Below are positions 23,941 through 37,760 of a stretch of 64,000 bases of DNA, piece by piece (within the stretch, counting starts at the first letter, position 1; every line of letters begins with the position of its first letter). A program made the position numbers and the translations under genes. This DNA comes from Sphagnum compactum (taxonomy: Eukaryota; Bryophyta; Sphagnopsida; Sphagnales). Below the pieces are notes generated by a model. The model ran no database searches, was not told where the DNA came from, and saw only the letters and a program-made list of their open reading frames with translations. The DNA is taken from the NCBI GenBank assembly GCA_965153455.1, contig OZ234494.1:23064001-23128000 (forward strand). The letters are read 5' to 3'.

Positions 23941-26630
23941 TTAGCCCTCTGATCTCTTCCGTGGAGGAGCAATGGTACGCACATTTGCCGCACTTGATGC
24001 AACCACCCCCTGACTTTTCACCATATCCACAAACTGCCCAAGAGTCTCATAAAATTGCTCCAATGCTAAAGCTGGTAAAATGATGGCAGAACGGTCTACT
24101 CCTGTTACCTGCACATAAAGAGCATGAAAGTGTGAGGTGTTATATCACAAGCCACAAAAATGAGACAAATATGTCTTCAATGTCAGACCAAATCACTAAG
24201 CAACACCACAAATTGCTTCATCACAATAACAGAACTTATAACTAGGAGTCGATATTGACTCCAAATATCAGCAGAACTATCACCTCTGAAATGCGAAGGT
24301 ATTGGCCACGAGCATTGCTTCCAAGGTCAAAGAAGAACTTCTTCTGCTCAGCCCGTATAACACGGGCAGTGGCCATCCCACCTGCTGCAGCAGCTGAATA
24401 AGCCAAATTAGGTGATCCCATATCTGCAGAGGCAGAACTGATTGCAGACACAGGTGGGGGACTGCTACTTGTCATAAACCCAGTGCCAACAGCATCTGCT
24501 AGATTCCCCATGTGCTCTGCATGGCCGGTTGCTTGCTGGAACAAGGGCACCACAAATTGCACATTCAAGCCATTGCAAGCAAAGCTGCATTCACTTAAAA
24601 TCTCACTTATAGCCACTTAAACAGATGAACTTGCAATTGAAAAATCTGAGGAGCACTTAGCCTCAAAAGGAATATTGCACAGCTAACCTCCACTATGAAA
24701 ACTATTTTTTCCTTGGGAATGTATTCACCTAGCTAGCATCCTTAAGCAAACCCATGTTTATCTACTGACTTTGGCAATCTGATTGATTTCTCTCTTAATA
24801 TTTTGGAATTTGTGTATCTGAATAAAATAAGGAAGAAAAAACAAGAGTCAGCTTACAGTACAGCATTGAGCAACACCTGAGAAGGCCCTGAACTATTGGG
24901 AGATGGAAGTAGCTGCTGTGAGGCTTCATGAATCTCCACTAAGATATTTCTGAATGCTGCCCACCCATCATCAGATGAACTTCCAGCAGGTACAATGATT
25001 GTGCTTCGACTGCGTGTTACTGATGCTTCTGAAACCTGTGTCAGGTTGCATAGCCTCAATGATTTGTCATGCTTCACCATCAAGTCAAAAGCAGTGTTCC
25101 TAAAAGCATTCTCCCATCTCAAGTGCACTGCACACTAAACTTGACAGACAGGAAACTATCCTCAACAAATTCAGATGCACTGAGAGGAAACCTGAGCATA
25201 CCTTGAGAAACCTCCCCCTTTGATTCTCACCCACATCAAAATAAAACACCTGCACAAAAGGAATAGCAACAACCATTGCATGACCAGCATGTACCATACT
25301 CTTGAAGCTCTTAAACCTCCAAAACACAAGGTCAGCTTCTTCAAAACCTGCTGTAATTGTTCACAGAGTCTAGCAACCCGAGAGCCAGCCACAATTACAT
25401 CTACATATGAAACTGTGAAAATTCTCCATAACAACACTTTAGAGGTAACTTGACAATGAGTGCAGTCATAACATTGTGAGAGTTCCTCATAAAGTGTCAG
25501 ACCATCACATTCATCACAACTAGCAGTGAGAAGCTGCCATGACTACACTCTGACTTCATCAGCTCAGGTGCAGGTGAGTAGATAATAATCTACCCAAAAT
25601 TTTGCACAAACCATTATACAGAATCCACATCCTCAGTTTCTGTCACATTTCTGGACATAGCAGGAAGACTCACTCATGTTGTTGGCTAGTGCTCAAGAGA
25701 CATAGCAAATTAAAAATAGTCAGTAATATCCATATTTAAGCTGCAACAAGCTTGAAAGGGTAAGCTTAATTCATTTTAGCTTGTCCATGAACAAGCGAGC
25801 ATCTAAGCCAAAGAGGCATACATACAGAGGCAGTAGGGATTGGGACCTTATGCACCCTTAAACAGATCTGTTAAGCACAACACTGGTGACTTCCTGGATG
25901 CAGAACATCTGCTAAAGCCACTGGAAACTATACATATGAGACAGCAGAGAAATCTCCACAACAATAGTTTGAAGATAACATGACAATGAGTATAGGCTAC
26001 AATCACTGTGATAATGCAACATGAAGAAGAAAGGAGCCCTTCCCACCAGTTGACAAGCATGAATTTGAGTCTCTTAACAGAACAGTAGCATTCTTTCTCC
26101 AAAGGAAACAGCTCAAAATAACAGGGCACAAACAAACCTTGGCAAACAAACCTTAAACCTAAGGAAAGAAAGTCCCAGTTTAACACCCTCCAACCTATTG
26201 GGAGAATCAGTAACCCTGTAACATACAGCTCTCAGTTGCTGGTACGGAACTCATGAGAATTGAACCGAGAAAACTGAAGACAACCCATGTGCCCTAGCCA
26301 ACAAAGACCCATTCCTTGATGCTTCCATAGAAGCCTCATGATGCTTAATGCACAGAGAGAGAATATCACCTTGGTATCAAGCTGTAGCTCCTTGCTTGAA
26401 AGCTCTGGTTCATCACCATTTGCATAATAATTGAAGAGGTCGACAAACCACACAACACCAGCGATGGGCACAATGATGGTAGATCGTGAGCCAGATGTCT
26501 TCTCAGAGATCTTAAGGTAGCGCCCACGAGGATTTTCTTTCAAGTCAAAGTAGAAAAGCTTATGCTCCACCTGGAGAGTTTTGCACACAAGCTCCACATC
26601 CCCTACTCCTGGTGCAGCAGCAGCTTCCAT
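23941..26630 (-). CDS. PURA1: Pur-alpha-type single-stranded nucleic-acid-binding protein, five exons, 295 aa
   Basis: Homologue of plant PURA1, a purine-rich single-stranded DNA/RNA-binding protein linked to gene regulation and to RNA handling. Coding exons: 26630-26370, 25249-25202, 25035-24877, 24535-24284, 24108-23941. Every junction is phase 0 and the sum is 296 codons, nearly identical in length to the Arabidopsis protein. Three PUR repeats are visible. The first has VCKTLQVEHKLFYFDLKEN then GRYLKISEKTSGSRSTIIVP. The second has VFYFDVGENQRGRFLKVSEA then TRSRSTIIVPAG and GWAAFRNILVEIHEA. The third has VIRAEQKKFFFDLG then GQYLRISE, VTGVDRSAIILP and ANVRTIAPPRK. A variable Ser/Ala linker separates the second from the third. 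The start is the ATG of MEAAAAPG; an ATG nine codons upstream appears to lie across a leader splice acceptor. The first intron (25250-26369) holds two copies of a dispersed repeat. Confidence 0.93.
25402..26010. repeat. Dispersed repeat, copies 2 (25402-25735) and 3 (25928-26010, partial), in PURA intron 1
   Basis: Copy 2 is nearly full length relative to copy 1 at 18868-19201. Copy 3 shares only the first part: ACATATGA, then TCTCCA(C/T)AACAA and ACATGACAATGAGTA. All three are in the same orientation. Two insertions or one insertion with local duplication would explain the intron content. Confidence 0.65.
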
Positions 26631-27950
26631 TGATGTTCTCTGTCCCTGTATCATCACAGCTTATGAGCTGAGTCCAGGAGATATATATATAAATGTATGA
26701 GAAAACTCAAATCTCCGAGAAGCGGCTCCGTCTCTGTCTGTGAGGCTATCCTTCTCGTTGCTACATCACGTACACTGGCTTGACAAAGCTAAGGATTAAG
26801 ACTCTTCCTTATCATCGCAAGTACGTCCGGGGGCTTACCAAATTCGTGAAGTTGCGGTTCTCAACCAGCCGTGAGGAACGGATTCGATTCTACGAAACAC
26901 TGCAGTGATACTGCTCTATCCCGTTGTCTTCTAGACAAAGATGAATCTTTACGCTCCTCCTATACATCGGACTTCACCATGTCTTCGTTTGTTTGTCCAG
27001 CAAAGATGCGGAAAGGCCTGGAGGTATCGACAAAACGAGGTAGAAATATGCAGATAACCTTCAGCTGATCGCTACACGTTTGTTCTTATACACGGCCTTG
27101 CTCTCTGAGTATCAGATACGAATTTCCATCAACTCCAGGTCTAGCAAATCTCCCCGACATGCATCGCCTGCCTTCAATCAATCAATCCCTGATGGCCGTT
27201 GCACAAAATGCTGTATAAGCTCTTTTAGAGAAATATTCACGAGCACAAAATATCGCACAGACTTCACCACAAAATTCCCACACGTCCTCTTCTCCCTCTC
27301 AATCATCACAATCACACCAATCCTTACCACAAATCCCTTGCACAGACACAGACGGGTTCCTTCTTCTTCTTCCAGATGATGCAGATTTTTCATGAAACGG
27401 AAAAAATGCTATGCAGGCGCACTTGGAACAATACTGGATGCAGCAAATCGCCGCAATAGTTTCCAGAAACTCTCTAGGTAGTCAAATCGCAAACGATCTC
27501 CAAAACAGATAAACAGAAAAATCCTCCACAGAAAACCATTTACATACCAGGTCCTTTGAACGACGATCAGCAGCATATGGCTGGCTGTTTCTCCTCCTCT
27601 TCTTCCGGAAGCAGCCGATCTCCCCCCCCCCCCCTCGTACGTACTAGCCGACCGACGATTCACCAAAAACCAAAGAGAAGAAGCTGCGGAGACACAATAC
27701 TTGGTCAAAACAGAACCAAATCGAGAGTTCTTGACATCGAACGGAAGGTAACGATCTCCTCTATCGATTGCCGACGTCGCCGCTCGCTCGACGGGATGCT
27801 AGTGCAAGGAATCGGCGGAGAAACGCAGAGGACAAGAACGCCGTCGATCGCTAGCCGCCATAGCCACAGCTTGGAGGACGACGACGACGAAGGGGGAGGC
27901 CACGATTGCTTTTACTGCAGTAGATCTTCATGGTAAAAAAAACTCCAGCA
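26631..27950 (-). promoter_or_regulatory. PURA 5' leader, leader intron and promoter region
   Basis: On the minus strand a good donor (ACCTG then GTATGTAA) sits at 27548/27547 and a good acceptor (GATACAG) ends at 26646, 15 bases upstream of the chosen ATG. A non-coding first exon upstream of 27548 with an intron of about 900 bases is therefore likely. The block 27,550-27,930 is CpG-rich, with a C run near 27620, as expected of a promoter and first exon. Frames open here on the plus strand are biased but match no family. Confidence 0.5.
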
Positions 27951-30900
27951 GCAAGCGCCTTTTACTCACAAATCCGAATTCAGCTTTCTCGTATTACCCA
28001 TGGATGCCCTTTTTTTTAACCCTTCAGTACCACCGCCTCGTGTGGTATAAATTCGTTGACGCCTTCACAAGACGGGCGGTGCAGTTTCCTTACCACGGTC
28101 AACCGCAGCGGTCAATGTTCACAATCATCATCCAAAACTCTTCATCTAAACTCCTGCTTCAATTTTTGCAATGGCTTTTTTCCTCATTCATCCCTTCCAC
28201 CCCATCCCCTCCATCCCTCATACAAACTCTTGTAAATTAACCATTTGAGGTGCAAGCCCTTTTCAACACCACACCACACTCGCTGAAAATCTCTAGGGTT
28301 TGTTTTGGAGGGCATGTTATGAAGCAAAAAATTTCCTTCCCAAAAAGATTGGGACGGGCATTTTGGTTTCTGAAACCTTTTATGAAGTGGAACTTTTCCT
28401 TTGCAAAAGGGCCATGCATTTGGGTTTTCAAAATGCCTCACATTTTTATTTTTTCCTTTGGATACCCTTTGGGCATAACACGAGAAAAGAAAAAAGAAAA
28501 AAAAAGAACCTCCTCATGGTGCTTTATGCTGGGTAATGCCCAAGGAGTGAGGTGTTCCCGAATTAAGCACCCACCCGAGCTGGTTCAAGCGAGCACTTTT
28601 TTTTTTTGGGGGAGAGAATGCCTGGCTCCTTCAGCTTTACGTTAGTCTAATATTTCACGAAAATAATTCAGATGATGAAAAATACTTTGGTACCAATGCA
28701 TGCATGTGTGATGCACATTACCTACGGACATGTAGAACCGTTGAAATGTGTCCTTGAAAACATGTGCTTTATTTATTGGGTCCTTTTTGGTACCCAAAGA
28801 GAGTTGTTTGGGGGTGGGGAGGGGGGGGGAGGAAGGGGGATAAGAGTGGGGCACTTTGGCTCCAATTTGTGAGACAGAAACTGACCAATATTTGTTTGAG
28901 ATGATGCAAAAACCCGACAACAGATGAAATAACTGGCCAAAATTTTTTTGTCTTCATCCGAACAGACTATTTGCATCCAGACTCTGGAATAGTGAAAAAT
29001 ACACCTGTAACCTGACCGACTAAGTTGCAGTGGTGTTTTTGTCTTGCCGGATGATGCTGGACTTGTCACTTGCAGTGTCACTTATTCCCCGCAAATTTGA
29101 ATGAGAAATTAAATGAAAAACTAAAGGAATGCAAAAGGTCTTCACTTCTATACTTCATAATAGAAGCTTTATTAAATACAATGAGATGCACTATTAAGTA
29201 AACCGAAGAAAAGGGGCGAAAGGTTTAAGGGACAAAAGCAGACGCATGAGAAGAAATTATGGGGCACCTACCCAAGAAGCCGATGTCAATGAGTACCATT
29301 AAGAACTTGCTGGAGAAATTACCAAGGAGAAAAACAATCGGTAGGTAGGAACTCTCAAAACGGTACTGAAATGAGAGCCTAGCTTAGTGATTGTTATAGG
29401 CCGGAAATTCCCCAAGAAATTTCACCTTTGATAGTGGGGTTTGCCCCAAAAATGTGCAACTCTTGTGAGAAATCTTTTAGTTATTTATTTATTTCTCTCC
29501 AATGAATGGCTTGGGCCATTTGCTACATAGAGGTGGGCAGTTCTATGGGGTGACCACCCGTGAGACAATGCCTGTCGACCAGGCCACAAACTTGGCCGAC
29601 CAGGACAAGAAAAAGAAAATAAAAAAAGCATTACGAATTCACAATTCTGCACTTAGCTTTTTCCAAGGCCTTAAGAGTGTCGAATTCACTGACTCATAAA
29701 AGGGGTGAGAGAATACACTTTCAGAATCTACTGGCCCGGTCATCTGTAGGATATTTTTATTTTATTTCAACAATAAGACCGTTTGTTTGGCCGGCAATGG
29801 TCGGCCAGCCTGAACAGGCTAAAACAACAACAACAACACCTCAGGCTCCTAAGTTACCTTTAACAAGAATACTTATACGGACATCCGCCTCCTCCTCCTC
29901 CGACAAATCAAAGATCTTGTGACAATCACCACAAATTTTGATTTTAAATAGGCAGAGAAGTTGGCAGCCTTCAAGTTTAATGCATTTTTGCTCCGGTTGT
30001 TAGGACGGGATATGAGCCTGAAAACCCGAACCCAGAGAACCAACCTACCAGAAATGTTTTTAAGTGTCAAAATTGAGGCTGGACTCTGAAGGTTCTACTA
30101 AAAAGGAAGAACCGGCCAACACTGGTGAGAATACCTACCTATTTGCATTTGTACACAAACGAAAATATATTATAGAATAATGGCCCGGCACACTAGCCTA
30201 TACTTAGCACGCTCCATTACGAAATTATTTACTTGGTCATGTGGCCCTTGCACATAATGGACATTTGGAATTGCGGAATGGGCATGTGGATGTTGCACAA
30301 TGGTTACGTCCAGGAGACCCAAGAAGACCTGTCCATTGTGCCTTGTAAGGGTGACCAACAAAGGCAGAAAAGGGGCACATGAAAAACCATTACCCTTGTT
30401 GGAAGTGTTGTTTTGGGGCAGTTGAAATAGCAATGAAAAAGCATCTGCTGCCCACATTGGATGCTAAGGCAAAGCTGAAGATTGGCAGTAGAAATGGCAA
30501 TGAAAACCATGGCTAACATCTGAAGGTAGATGAGAGATGCCAATGTCCAGTTAGTTCCTTGGCCTTTTAATTATGCAGCCTTTGGGTGTAGTAAATGAAA
30601 AAAACATTGATGAAGATGCCGTCTTTCAACAATAAAAGTCAACAACACTAACTATGGCTCAATACACATATGACAAATTCCTCTTATTTGAAAAGCCGTG
30701 TTAGGCAATTACAATGCACTCATCCATCCAAGTTTCACATACTCATTCATCCATGTTTCATTCGGACCGGTGTTTCATATGGCAACGATTGGACAAAACG
30801 CATACCTATAATAAGTTAGGAAAGGATATGTGATAGGCTAAGGATGTACATAATAAGTACCACTAGCCTTACCATCCCCGAAATTAGAAAGATGGTACTT

Positions 30901-31384
30901 AAGCTCCGTGACACATCCCAGTGATGACTATCTGCTTGTTCTGCAAGTCATCACATGTACTTGAGAGGTGCAACCCCATCAATTTTACCAGTTTAATTGC
31001 CCCACATACTGTTGCAGGAAATTGAAGAAAAAAAAAAGCCCCTTTCAAAACATATGTTTAACCTAAACGGATACGCACAATATGTCGTAATTATATTGAA
31101 TATATTCTACGTAAAAACAACTACTGAATTACGATCAAAAACATGTTCAGTGTGTGACTCATACCAAGGATTTTTGTCCCCAAAAAAAATGTGCCAAAGT
31201 TGTTCAGATTTCAAGGGCAAAACTTATGAAATCACCATATTTAGACAATAGGTTTCGACAAGGTTGTAGACAAAAATAAAGCTGGGTTCTTAAATTTTTG
31301 TATACTTTCCTCTCTGATTCTTGTACCCATATTCAGCTAATTCCTCTTGTGGGTGATATCACAAGTGTTCCTACATCACAAAAT

Positions 31385-31640
31385 TGAAAAATAAACAAGG
31401 GGTGCGTCAAACTGTGGCCTTGCCATTTATATTAAAAAGTATCTTAAGGCAAAAGAAGAATTATGGAAACTCAAATATTTCACCATGAAAAAATGTAATC
31501 TTCTTAAAATCCTCTGAAAGAAACCAAAATCCTTCAAGCTACTATACTCTATAATTAATCTAAACACGATATCCTTGCCATGGTAGGGGAAGCCCAATAA
31601 AACACGATCGGCATATACCTTTGTGGCCTTGCAGCCTTCA
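31385..31640 (-). repeat. Dispersed repeat, inverted relative to the copy at 62800-63125
   Basis: On the minus strand it reads GCAAGGATAT-GTGTTTA, ATTATAGAGTATAGTAGCTT, GGATTTTGGTTT, CATGGTGAAATATTTGAGTT, CTTTTGCCTTAAGATACT, and GGCAAGGCCACA. All of these recur in order on the plus strand at 62.8-63.1 kb. It lies within a 146-residue open frame on the minus strand, but the frame is not kept in the other copy. Confidence 0.85.
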
Positions 31641-32084
31641 ACCCTATGAGGTGTGTAAAGAGAGACAAGAACAGAACTTTTGAAAAAATCAAACAAAGTG
31701 CTCAAATGCCTATATAAAAATGGCTGGTGCTTTAGTGGTTCTTTCATGAAAGCTGTCGGTTCTTTTTTTTTGAGGTTTTTTATATAATTGGATCCAGTGG
31801 TTCTTTGATTTTTTGATGTTTTTCTCAGAATGCCAGAACTGGCAATTGTCTGATCCTGAGATAGCAAAAAAACCTGAACAGGCAGTTCTTTTTTATTTTG
31901 AAATACTAGAAAAACGGAAACTAGCCTAGAGGAGGTTCGTTATGAATTCAAATAATCGCACAGCACTGCCAAGGACACCACTTTATGAAAGTAAAAAGGC
32001 TCGCTTCCAGAGAGGGAAAAGGTGTATTAATCCCACAAAAAGCTCAAACAATAAATTTCATTGGTAGTTGTTCAAAAAGGATGA

Positions 32085-32128
32085 AGGGTTTAGGGTTCAA
32101 AGTGGGTTTTGGGTTTAGGGTTTACATG
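32085..32128. repeat. Interstitial telomere-like tract (TTTAGGG type)
   Basis: GGGTTTAGGGTTCAAAGTGG followed by GTTTTGGGTTTAGGGTTTAC: broken units of the plant telomere repeat on the G-rich strand. Confidence 0.7.
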
Positions 32129-35100
32129 GACAAAGTAATCACCAAGGCGAGTCCTCATTTGCCCAATTTGGGCTTCAGCCTTGGACCCATGTGCCCTTAA
32201 GCTTATGGTCCCGATACGTGTTGATGTCTTAACAAGGTGCACACTACACATCAATGTCAATCTGGTATATAAATAAATGCCCATAGTATTTAGTGTGATC
32301 TACTATATTACCTTGGCAATTTCAACACTAATTATATTATTTTCAGAAATGTTAAATTTTTTTTGTAAAAAATTTTTCTAAAGTAAAAAAATTTGAAGAA
32401 AACTAAGAAACATTTAAAATATTCAAAAAAATTATTCTTCAAAATGGAAACTTCAAAATCATTTTATTTTATTTTTCCAACAGACTTGTGTTGAAGCTAC
32501 CCCTTTACTACAATATGCACTAATGCTGAATGAAGGATGTTACTAGACTGGTGTGACTCGAGGCAAAACCAGCCTGGTAATGTTATGAGGTAATATCAGA
32601 GTTTGTTTACTGATATTGATATCATCAGCACGGCCTCTCCATCTTGAGGCCGGCTGTTACTGCAGGGGAGGGTCCTTCTAGGCTTGGAGTTTTATGGAGC
32701 TTTACTTCTCCCTTTCTTTAGTTGATATGCTTCATGCGAGTGGTGGAGGTTTAGATACTTAGTGGTTCCATTTCCTCTTAGTGGCCAGTCTCTTTTGGTG
32801 CCTGGACTTTGGTCCTTGCTCCTTGTTTCTTTTTCTCTCCCTTTCTTGGGTGCTTTCTTTTTGTTAAGGTTGGCAGGGTTTCATCATTTTACTAGTTCTA
32901 TAAGTTACCTTATTCAATACCAGTCATAGAGCTACCTTATACCAACAAACAACCCTAAACCCAGAACCTCGTCGCTTATGACTTGGTTGTGCATGAACCT
33001 CAGCTGAGTTAATATCCGGTTTCACCTTGGTAACCCATTTTGTAAGAAGTGGGTCCTATATATAGGAAAATAGGTGACTACTAGGTAAGTACGTGGTTCA
33101 CACCCCATGTTGTGCAATTAACACAAAGCCTACCCCCACCAGCATCCCTTTTTTTAAATAATATACATGAAAACTGCAATGGGTTCTATGGCACAATTTG
33201 AATCCAATTCTTAGAGCTAGATTAGGGCAGGTAGGAATTATGGGGGCGGCTAGGGATTAGGGTGACTAGTTCTTTTTAGGTTTTCCTTCTCTTGATTGCA
33301 CCCAACATGAGACAATGAGACCCAAAAAAAAAGCTCTCATAACCTTTTTTTGTCATTTCACACAGAATCACACTTTCACCTTTCACTCAATTGTGTTTTA
33401 CTATGTTCTATTTTGCTTCAAGTTTTTTTGTTTTTCATGAGCCTTATGGCTTTTTTTCTAATTTCTTTCACTCGAGCTTCATGCTTTGAGGTTTGCTTCA
33501 AGTTCTTTGTGCTTTGTGCTCTATGTTTTTAGGTCTAGTGTTGAGGAATTACAATTTGTGTGTCATGCGAAGAAAAGTTGTTTCATTGTCCCTTGTCCCT
33601 TCATTGTGTGTCAAGGAGGCATTACATGTGCATGCTACTACAAGCTAGGATGACATCTTGTGATCAATTGATGTAGCATCTTATTGTTGTGTGTTGCTAC
33701 AACCTATTGTGGTTTGTTGTTGTGAGTTATTGCAACTACCAACCACCAACCTCTCCCATCCCGTTGGTTGTTATTTCATTGTTGATGTTGTAAACTCCTC
33801 TAAGCTAATGTTTTGTTGTGTACTCCCACCCTTTGACTTTGCATGTGCAAATCTTGGAGCGTGGAGGGCTCAACCTTGGATGTGAACCTTTACCTTGAAC
33901 CTTTTACTTTTTCTTTTTTTAAGGTAAGTTTTCTTTTCTTTTGGTTTTTTTCATTGGTTTTCTTGTTTATGTTCAACGTTTAGTGTTAGTGATCTTTTTC
34001 AATTTTTGATTAGATTTTGTTTTCTCTCCATGTTTTGTGTTTTCTTTTTTTTCTTTTATCTTATTTTTGTTTCTTTGGTGATTTTCTCTAACAAGTTTCT
34101 AAATTCTAAATTGAACATTTTTTTTGGTCCACAATTTGTGATTTGACCTACAACATTTGACATTGCCATTTATGAAAAACAAATTGATTTGTCATTTTTG
34201 CATAATGATGAAAGAAGAGAAATGTGAATATATATTTTTGAAATGCTTGTTTTTTTTTATTGTACATTGTTGGGAGAATTTGGTAGATTATATATTTGTT
34301 ACCTTTTTTTCTTACTCATTGGGTTGCATTTTCTTGTGAATTTTTTTTAATATTTTAAAATTGAAAATAAAATAATCAAAAATACATGTGAAATATTCAT
34401 GAATGAAGTAACAATCAAAGAAAAACCTTTACAATTTGGAAAGAGATAAGTATGGAAACTAAATTAAGCATCAACCCCAAAAAAAAAAATTAACAATAAA
34501 AAGACATCTACAAAAATTGCATGTGCACAAAAAAATCTAAAACTATATAGTCAAAATCCATTACATTGGGCATTTTTATATGTGAATGACAACAAAGATG
34601 TTGATGTTTCTTATGCATGAATTATGAAATGTATTATTTGTTATGATAGTCCAATCTTAGTTCTAAATCCAAAAACCAAAGCAAGACAAGGATTAATTTT
34701 ATACAATAATTTAATAGAATAATTGCAATGAAAAAACAAGTGAATGCAAATCATTATATTATTGCAAAGAGACTTGAAGAGGAAATGAAATATCCCTTAA
34801 GAAAAGTGGGAATGCAACTTTAGCAAAAAAGAAACCTAATGTATTTGGAAGTTCAATTTCCAATATTTTTATGCAAAAGATCCCTTCAAGAAATATGATG
34901 TGAAGTTAAAAAAGCTTATGCAAGATCTTGGATTTTAATTATAAAAAATCATTTGCCTACGTAGTTTGTGGAAAGTGTATGGTTGAAAAAATTGACTATG
35001 CATTCACATCCAAGGGTTCTCTTTCCTTTTAGAAAATAACTTTCACAAAAAAAATAATTCTTGAGTTGATGGAAAAAATGAAATAGTTGTATGTTCTACC

Positions 35101-35236
35101 AAGATTGGGAGAATGTTATTTTACAACTGTAAGCTTTGATTTGTGCAAGGGGCTCTTAATATTTTTGCAATTGTGATTAGTTTTATAAGAGCTAATTGGT
35201 CGCCATTATACATATTATACATACTTGATTCCAAAA

Positions 35237-35239
<3 letters not shown>

Positions 35240-35299
<60 letters not shown>
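35240..35299. repeat. Compound microsatellite (GA)n(TG)n
   Basis: About 30 bases of alternating GA run directly into about 28 bases of alternating TG. Likely length-polymorphic. Confidence 0.95.
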
Positions 35300-35303
<4 letters not shown>

Positions 35304-35580
35304 TCTTGTTGTTGATTTTTTTGACATATTGTTGTGTCCATGGAAGCTGACAACTTTGTGGCCTGGATAGATAGAGAGTTGGGTCCTTGTGTGGAAAGAA
35401 ATTTCTTGTATTGATTTAAAACAGCCTGCAGCTACTTAGTGCACATGCCTTTATCAATGATGGATTCAGCAAATGGTTACTACCTCTTTTAGAATTTTGG
35501 GGCGACAACTGAGCCCTTCCTGGGAGATCCTGACATATTGATGGCTCTGAATCAAACAAAGAAAGCCTCTTTGTAAGTGT

Positions 35581-35698
35581 TACAGGGTCCTTTGCCTTGC
35601 AAGAAAAGATCAATATGGTACATGACCCTGTACAGATTACAGGGTCCCTTTGCTCTGCATGATCTGCAAGAAAAAGCTAATTCGGTACATGACCTGCT
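35581..35698. repeat. Short tandem duplication, about 57-base unit
   Basis: TACAGGGTCC(C)TTTGC opens two units at 35581 and about 35637. Both include TGCAAGAAAA and GGTACATGACC; the second unit has an extra small insert. Confidence 0.75.
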
Positions 35699-37600
35699 CC
35701 ATGACTTTCCCTTGATGAGTATGTGAAGTGGTGCCCATCCAAGTACTCTTGCCATCCGGACATAGATACTTCGACCACAAGTTGTTGGTGAAACCAATGA
35801 CTTGGTAAGGTGGAGTTTATAACTTGGCAATGTGCAGTTGACAGCTTTGGCAAAGTGGACTAGGTGAAGAACTATTGAACTGGATGCGGACTTTGCAATT
35901 TGCCAAAGTGGATTTGGCAAATAGAAATGTCAACTTTTCAATCTAGCTGAGCAAATGGTATTCCATAACCAACATTCACTAAACTCAAACAGCTTTTTTC
36001 TTTGTTTATTCCATAGTTAAAAAGGTAAACTCCATAAAGGTTTATTAGAAGCCCCCCCAAAATGGAGCCTTGAAAGTGTTTGCTTGCTTGAATACATAGT
36101 AAGTTGCTTGAATGTGGCTCACTATCCTATGTAGCTGACGCCTTCTTCAAGATATCACTTGATTTCTTTGTTTTAATGGGGAGAAAGGAATATGCATATA
36201 TCCAAATCTTCTTGAAAGGAAGCACAATCAAACAAAGGGTGGCAGGATGCTTTTGTTGCTGAAACGGTCAAGTTTTTCTGAAATACCATCTAGAGAAATT
36301 TGTGGTTTTCTCTGCATGTTTTTTTTCTTTTTATTAATTGTCTTTTCCTAGTTTTACATCATGCATATTTTCCATCACTTTGCCAATGGCCATCCCTAAT
36401 CCTTGACAAATGCCAACTCTCTCTTGTTTTGGCAGGTAATTAATTGTTGGGTCTTCTGGCTGTGCACTTGTAACTCTTCTTAACAATGTTGTGTATCCAT
36501 AATGTCCTTGCTTCAGGTTGCCTGAAACTCCATGCGACCATTTTGAGCTGTCTCATATTTCAAATGCAGGGAGCAATTGGTGGCTGCTTCTTGTGTCACG
36601 ATTTGTAGTCAACCTGAGTTTTTTGCTAGCTGCCCATGTAGCCTACTCCTGGTGAACTTTCCCTCACTCAATCTGCTTCAACAATAGTAGCATGCTCAAG
36701 AGTTTCATGCCATGTTGAGATCTCATGCAATTCTAGTGAAGTTGGTAACATAATTCTTGTTTTTGCCCATTTCACAATAGTTTCATTGGAAGGTGTCATG
36801 TCTTGTTTCATTTCAGGATCAAACTCTGCATTTGGCCAATGCTTGACTTGTAGAGCTCTAAGGTGACTGTGAGAACAGCTAGATGGAACAAATGTGTTGT
36901 TTTGTTGGGTCAGAATCGGTGATCACAACCACCTAATGGAAAGAAACCCTTAGTGGGCCTTGTAAGCATCCCAGCTAAATCTGTATCTATGACAAATGTT
37001 GAAATCTACAGAAATGTGAAGCTTTTGTCATCATTTTGACTTTTGATTTCCAAATGTTTGTATGGGGTTCTTCAACAATGACTTCCAAAATGCAGCTACA
37101 TGGGCATTTGGTGATGAAATTTGATGTATGCTGAAACCCCACTTTTGAAAACCATTTGAGGTAAACTATTTGCTGGTTCCAATGTCCAAGCAAGCCACTT
37201 CTCATCACCATGACAACATCAAAAAATGAACTCATGAAATTTTGTGGTGAAAAAACTTTAAGTGTACTCTTGCAAGCCTTCAACTTTCCTACTCGTGATT
37301 TCTGCACAACAAAGCAAGAAATAGCTATGTGATTGTAGCATTAATCTACAAAAGCCACCAAAATCAATCCAAAAATTCTTAAAGAAAATACATTCCAAAT
37401 TTCCATGATTCTGAATACATTGTATCCTTGTTACACTTGAAGTGATAAAAGCCATTATGTACTCTCTTGCTTAGACTGCATAACTAGGGCACATGATTAG
37501 GGCCAAAGTGAACCAGCACCCACCACCAAACCACTAGTCAGAGAGCAATAAGGGAAGAGAAAAAATTGGTACTTAGAATTTTACTTACCAAGAGCTTTCC

Positions 37601-37760
37601 TAAGCTAAAAAGCTCAGACTCATCCTAATGCTTGGTTTAATCTAAAGCTAATCCTAAAATTCTCTAAAAGAGTTAAGTTGATCCAAATGCTTGGCTTAAT
37701 CTAAAGCTAATCCTAAGATCCACTAAAACATTAAGCTAATCCTAATGCTTGGCATATTCT
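37601..37760. repeat. Tandem repeat, about 59-base unit, 2.7 copies
   Basis: The word AATGCTTGG(C/T)TTAATCTAAA with GCTAATCCTAA repeats near 37628, 37688 and 37745. Non-coding. Confidence 0.8.

Noticed and set aside
28545-28600. CCCGAATTAAGCACCC, another possible 5S-like segment
   Set aside because: Only about 15 bases align with 5S rRNA and the C-box is missing, unlike the two better copies.
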